From: Tissierella praeacuta DSM 18095
GTDB lineage: Bacteria; Bacillota; Clostridia; Tissierellales; Tissierellaceae
Length of the DNA: 64,000 nt
Assembly (NCBI RefSeq): GCF_900128955.1
Contig: NZ_FQTY01000001.1
Location: 248,001 to 312,000, forward strand
Direction: 5' to 3'
Made by a program: the position numbers and the translations under genes. The notes beneath the pieces are model-generated. The model did not search any database. It was not told the origin of the DNA and saw only the letters and a list, made by a program, of their open reading frames with translations. Below are positions 61,409 through 64,000 of the stretch, one piece after another. Position 1 is the stretch's first letter. Every line of letters starts with the position of its first letter.

Positions 61409-63505
61409 TTATTCTTCTGTTTTAGTCTCTTCTGGAAGCAATACTTTTCTAGATAGATTAACTCGACCTTGATTATCTATTTCCATAACTTTAACTAATA
61501 TTTCATCTCCTAAAGCTAGTACATCTTCTACCTTATTAACTCTTTCTCTAGCTATATTAGATATATGAAGCAGTCCTTCTTTTCCATTTAAAACATCTAC
61601 AAAGGCACCGAAGTTAGTTATACGTGTTACTTTTCCTAAGTAAATATCTCCAACTTCAACTTCTTTAACTATTTTATTTATCATATCCATAGCCTTTTCA
61701 CCATCTTCTTGGGATATGGAAGAAATAAATACCTTGCCACTATCATCAATATCAATTTTTACGCCTGTTTCATCTATTATCTTATTAATCATTTTTCCAC
61801 CAGGTCCAATAATATCTCTTATTTTATCTGGATTTACTTGCATTGTATACATCTTAGGCGCATATTGTGATAAATTTCCCCGTGGAGTTGAAATAGTTTC
61901 AGCCATTTTATCTAAAATATAAAGCCTTCCTTTTCTCGCTTTTTCCAAAGCTTCTTCTAAAATTGGTTTATCTATTCCAGCTATCTTTATATCCATTTGT
62001 ATAGCTGTAATTCCATCTTTAGTACCAGCTACCTTAAAATCCATATCTCCCAAATGATCTTCCATACCTTGTATATCAGATAGAATAGCTAATTTATCAC
62101 CTTCTTTTATTAGCCCCATTGCTATCCCTGCTACAGGAGATTTTATAGGTACACCTGCATCAAGTAAAGCTAAAGTACTTCCACAAACACTAGCTTGAGA
62201 TGAAGAACCATTTGAACTTAAAACTTCGGATACAAGTCTAATAGTATAAGGGAAATTATCCTCTGATGGTATAACTGGTTCAAGGGCTCTCTCTGCCAAT
62301 GCCCCATGACCTATTTCTCTTCTTCCAGGTCCTCTTAAAGGTCTAGTATCACCTACTGAATATGGCGGGAAGTTATAGTGATGCATGTATCTTTTAGATT
62401 CATCTTCTCCTAAACCATCAATAACTTGAGCATCACTAATAGCACCTAAGGTAGCAATAGTAAGAACCTGAGTTTGACCTCTTGTAAATAATCCTGAACC
62501 ATGGGCTCTTGGAAGTAAACCTACGTCTGTTGTAATAGGACGTATCTCATCAACCTTCCTATTATCTGGTCTTTTTCCTTCCTCAAGGATTAATCTTCTT
62601 ACTTCTTCTTTTAGCATATCTTCTATTATCTCATTGATATCTTGTTCTGATTCAGGATATTCTTCTAAAAATATTTCTTTAATTTCCTTATTTACTTTAT
62701 CAATATTATTTAATCTTTCTTGTTTCTCAAAAGTATTAATAGCGTCAATTAATTTTTTTCTACCAAATTCAATAATCTTTTCTCTAATTTCATCACTTGG
62801 TTTAAATAAATTATATTCTTCCTTAGTTTTTCCTATTTCCTTTGCAATATCTTCAATAAATTCACATAATTTCACAATTTCACCATGTGCTGTTAAAATA
62901 CCTTCTAGCATTACTTTCTCTGTAATCTCATTAGCACCTGCTTCTACCATCATTATAGCATCTTTAGTTCCTGCTACTACTAAATGTATTTCAGATTTAT
63001 CTCTTTCTTCACTAGTTGGATTTATAACAAAATTTCCATCTATTAAGCCAATTAATACTGAACCTGTTGGTCCATTAAATGGTATATCTGATATGGATAA
63101 TGCTATTGAAGACCCAATCATGGCAACTATTTCTGGTGAATGATCTTGGTCAACTGACAGAACAGTAGCTATGACTTGTACATCATTTCTATATCCATCT
63201 GGAAATAATGGTCTAAGAGGTCTATCTATAAGCCTTGAAGTTAAAATTGCTTTTTCACTTGGTCTACCTTCTCTTTTAATAAATCCACCTGGTATTTTAC
63301 CTACTGAATATAATTTTTCTTCATAGTCAACACTAAGGGGAAAAAAGTCTATACCTTCTCTTGGTTCTTTAGAAGCTGTAGCAGTGGCTAACACTACTGT
63401 ATCACCATATTGCACCATACAAGCTCCATTAGCCTGTTCAGCTACTTTACCTATGGTTACAGTAAGATCCCTACCAGCTAATCTATACTGGAATTTTCTT
63501 TCCAT
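61409..63505 (-). CDS. pnp: Polyribonucleotide nucleotidyltransferase (PNPase)
   Basis: 698 aa. Two RNase PH domains ([61 protein letters not shown] with catalytic Asp residues), KH domain ([16 protein letters not shown], about 560-615) and S1 domain ([19 protein letters not shown]). 3'-5' phosphorolytic RNA decay. ATG with TAAGGAGGT upstream. The large frame on the opposite strand (62634-63143) is a shadow. Confidence 0.97.
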   Translation of the reverse strand: MERKFQYRLAGRDLTVTIGKVAEQANGACMVQYGDTVVLATATASKEPREGIDFFPLSVDYEEKLYSVGKIPGGFIKREGRPSEKAILTSRLIDRPLRPLFPDGYRNDVQVIATVLSVDQDHSPEIVAMIGSSIALSISDIPFNGPTGSVLIGLIDGNFVINPTSEERDKSEIHLVVAGTKDAIMMVEAGANEITEKVMLEGILTAHGEIVKLCEFIEDIAKEIGKTKEEYNLFKPSDEIREKIIEFGRKKLIDAINTFEKQERLNNIDKVNKEIKEIFLEEYPESEQDINEIIEDMLKEEVRRLILEEGKRPDNRKVDEIRPITTDVGLLPRAHGSGLFTRGQTQVLTIATLGAISDAQVIDGLGEDESKRYMHHYNFPPYSVGDTRPLRGPGRREIGHGALAERALEPVIPSEDNFPYTIRLVSEVLSSNGSSSQASVCGSTLALLDAGVPIKSPVAGIAMGLIKEGDKLAILSDIQGMEDHLGDMDFKVAGTKDGITAIQMDIKIAGIDKPILEEALEKARKGRLYILDKMAETISTPRGNLSQYAPKMYTMQVNPDKIRDIIGPGGKMINKIIDETGVKIDIDDSGKVFISSISQEDGEKAMDMINKIVKEVEVGDIYLGKVTRITNFGAFVDVLNGKEGLLHISNIARERVNKVEDVLALGDEILVKVMEIDNQGRVNLSRKVLLPEETKTEE

Positions 63506-63576
63506 GCAATACCTCCTTAAATTTTAATATATTTATTATATCCTTATTTCATAAAAAATATCTAGAATAAATCAAT

Positions 63577-63597
63577 AGAGCGGGATAATCCCGCTCT
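63577..63597 (-). promoter_or_regulatory. rpsO-pnp intergenic hairpin
   Basis: Perfect arms AGAGCGGGA / TCCCGCTCT, 3-nt loop, right after the rpsO stop, without a T-run. GC-rich for this genome. More likely an mRNA processing or stabilising element between the two genes than a full terminator. Confidence 0.6.
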
Positions 63598-63599
63598 TA

Positions 63600-63866
63600 T
63601 TAACCTCTGATGCCTAATTTTTCAATTAAAGAACGATATCTTTCAATATCATTATTTTGTAAATATTTTAAAAGACCTCTTCTTTGACCTACCATTTTAA
63701 GTAATCCTCTTCTAGAATGGTGATCTTTTTTATGAGCTTTTAAATGCTCATTTACAGAATTGATTCTGTGTGTTAAAATTGCAATTTGTACCTCTGGTGA
63801 ACCTGTATCACCTTCGTGCAATTTATAATCATTAATTATTTGTTCCTTAACTTCTTTTGTTAACAT
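63600..63866 (-). CDS. rpsO: Small ribosomal subunit protein S15
   Basis: 88 aa, full length: [57 protein letters not shown]. It binds the 16S rRNA three-way junction. ATG with TTTGGAGGTG upstream. First gene of the rpsO-pnp unit; its own leader (63867 to about 63948) may bind S15. Confidence 0.97.
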   Translation of the reverse strand: MLTKEVKEQIINDYKLHEGDTGSPEVQIAILTHRINSVNEHLKAHKKDHHSRRGLLKMVGQRRGLLKYLQNNDIERYRSLIEKLGIRG

Positions 63867-63960
63867 ATAAATACACCTCCAAATTTTAATATACCCCTAT
63901 AGCTTTGTAAGACGCCGAGGATACGTTAAACATAGCAATAGGTAATGTACCAATATTATA
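63867..63960 (-). promoter_or_regulatory. rpsO leader and probable -10 element
   Basis: On the - strand a TATAAT (63955-63960) implies a leader of about 80 nt. Its start (ACCTATTGCT, 63934-63943) can pair with AGCTATAGGGGT (63892-63903), closing a structured loop just before the ribosome site. The -35 is weak (TTTACA at 20-bp spacing). Confidence 0.4.
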
Positions 63961-64000
63961 GTATCATAATAAACCTTAAATGTAAATATTATTGTCTTAA

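Noticed and set aside
62634-63143. 169-aa open frame on + strand inside pnp
   Set aside because: Antisense shadow of a highly conserved gene; hydrophobic Ser/Ile-rich product from reversed codons, no ribosome site.

Overview
The window is AT-rich (roughly 30% GC by eye) chromosomal DNA of a spore-forming, anaerobic low-GC Firmicute. It carries sporulation genes (spoIIM, a dacF-type gene with a sigma-F-like promoter, gerW/ytfJ, spoVS, ylmC/ymxH, tepA, spoIIIE-type ftsK), ferredoxin-linked 2-oxoacid oxidoreductase genes, an IspH-S1 fusion, frequent TTG/GTG starts and strong AGGAGG ribosome sites. Class Clostridia, probably a Tissierella-like lineage, is my best guess; genus is not resolvable here. 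No rRNA, tRNA, CRISPR array, IS element or prophage was seen.

Left part, genes on the + strand. 1-3.7 kb: the end of a GT2 glycosyltransferase, a WecA/MraY-like membrane transferase, a DUF3866 protein, a Nudix hydrolase and spoIIM. 3.7-8.7 kb: xerD, purine and pyrimidine nucleoside phosphorylases, dacF and an M50 protease. 8.7-14 kb: scpA-scpB, DUF2953, gerW, a second D-Ala-D-Ala carboxypeptidase, rluB, a GNAT enzyme and a methyltransferase. 14-19 kb: a carboxyltransferase (oadA-like) and the korDABC-rpiR operon. 19-25.7 kb: phosphatase, flavoprotein, aroH, cmk-plsC-ispH/rpsA and a lone cheR. 25.7-28.8 kb: three tandem M42 aminopeptidases. 28.8-30.4 kb: a secreted Cys-rich peptide with a structured leader and a MerR/coiled-coil protein. 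32-40.4 kb: miaB-mutS-mutL-miaA-hfq-ynbB, with one - strand aminotransferase before it.

Right part, genes on the - strand (read right to left). rpsO-pnp-polysaccharide deacetylase-mlpA-dut, ylmC-tepA-ftsK-rimO-pgsA-cinA, recA followed by a Mre11-like nuclease and a Rad50-like ATPase split over three genes, rny, spoVS, PHP-PadR, an aspartate-type aminotransferase, a Xer-type recombinase and lexA. lexA faces a YneA-like LysM division inhibitor across an intergenic region with three LexA boxes; recA has a fourth.

The two gene sets converge at about 40.45 kb. In a Firmicute with strong leading-strand bias this suggests the replication terminus. The noncoding region 42.6-43.15 kb, next to the Xer recombinase, holds large palindromes whose inner arms match the XerD arm of Firmicute dif sites. 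This region and the split Rad50/Mre11 set are the two most interesting observations. Others are a XerD with an altered catalytic hairpin, two genes that seem to start at AUU, and a recA Shine-Dalgarno separated from its start by a hairpin.
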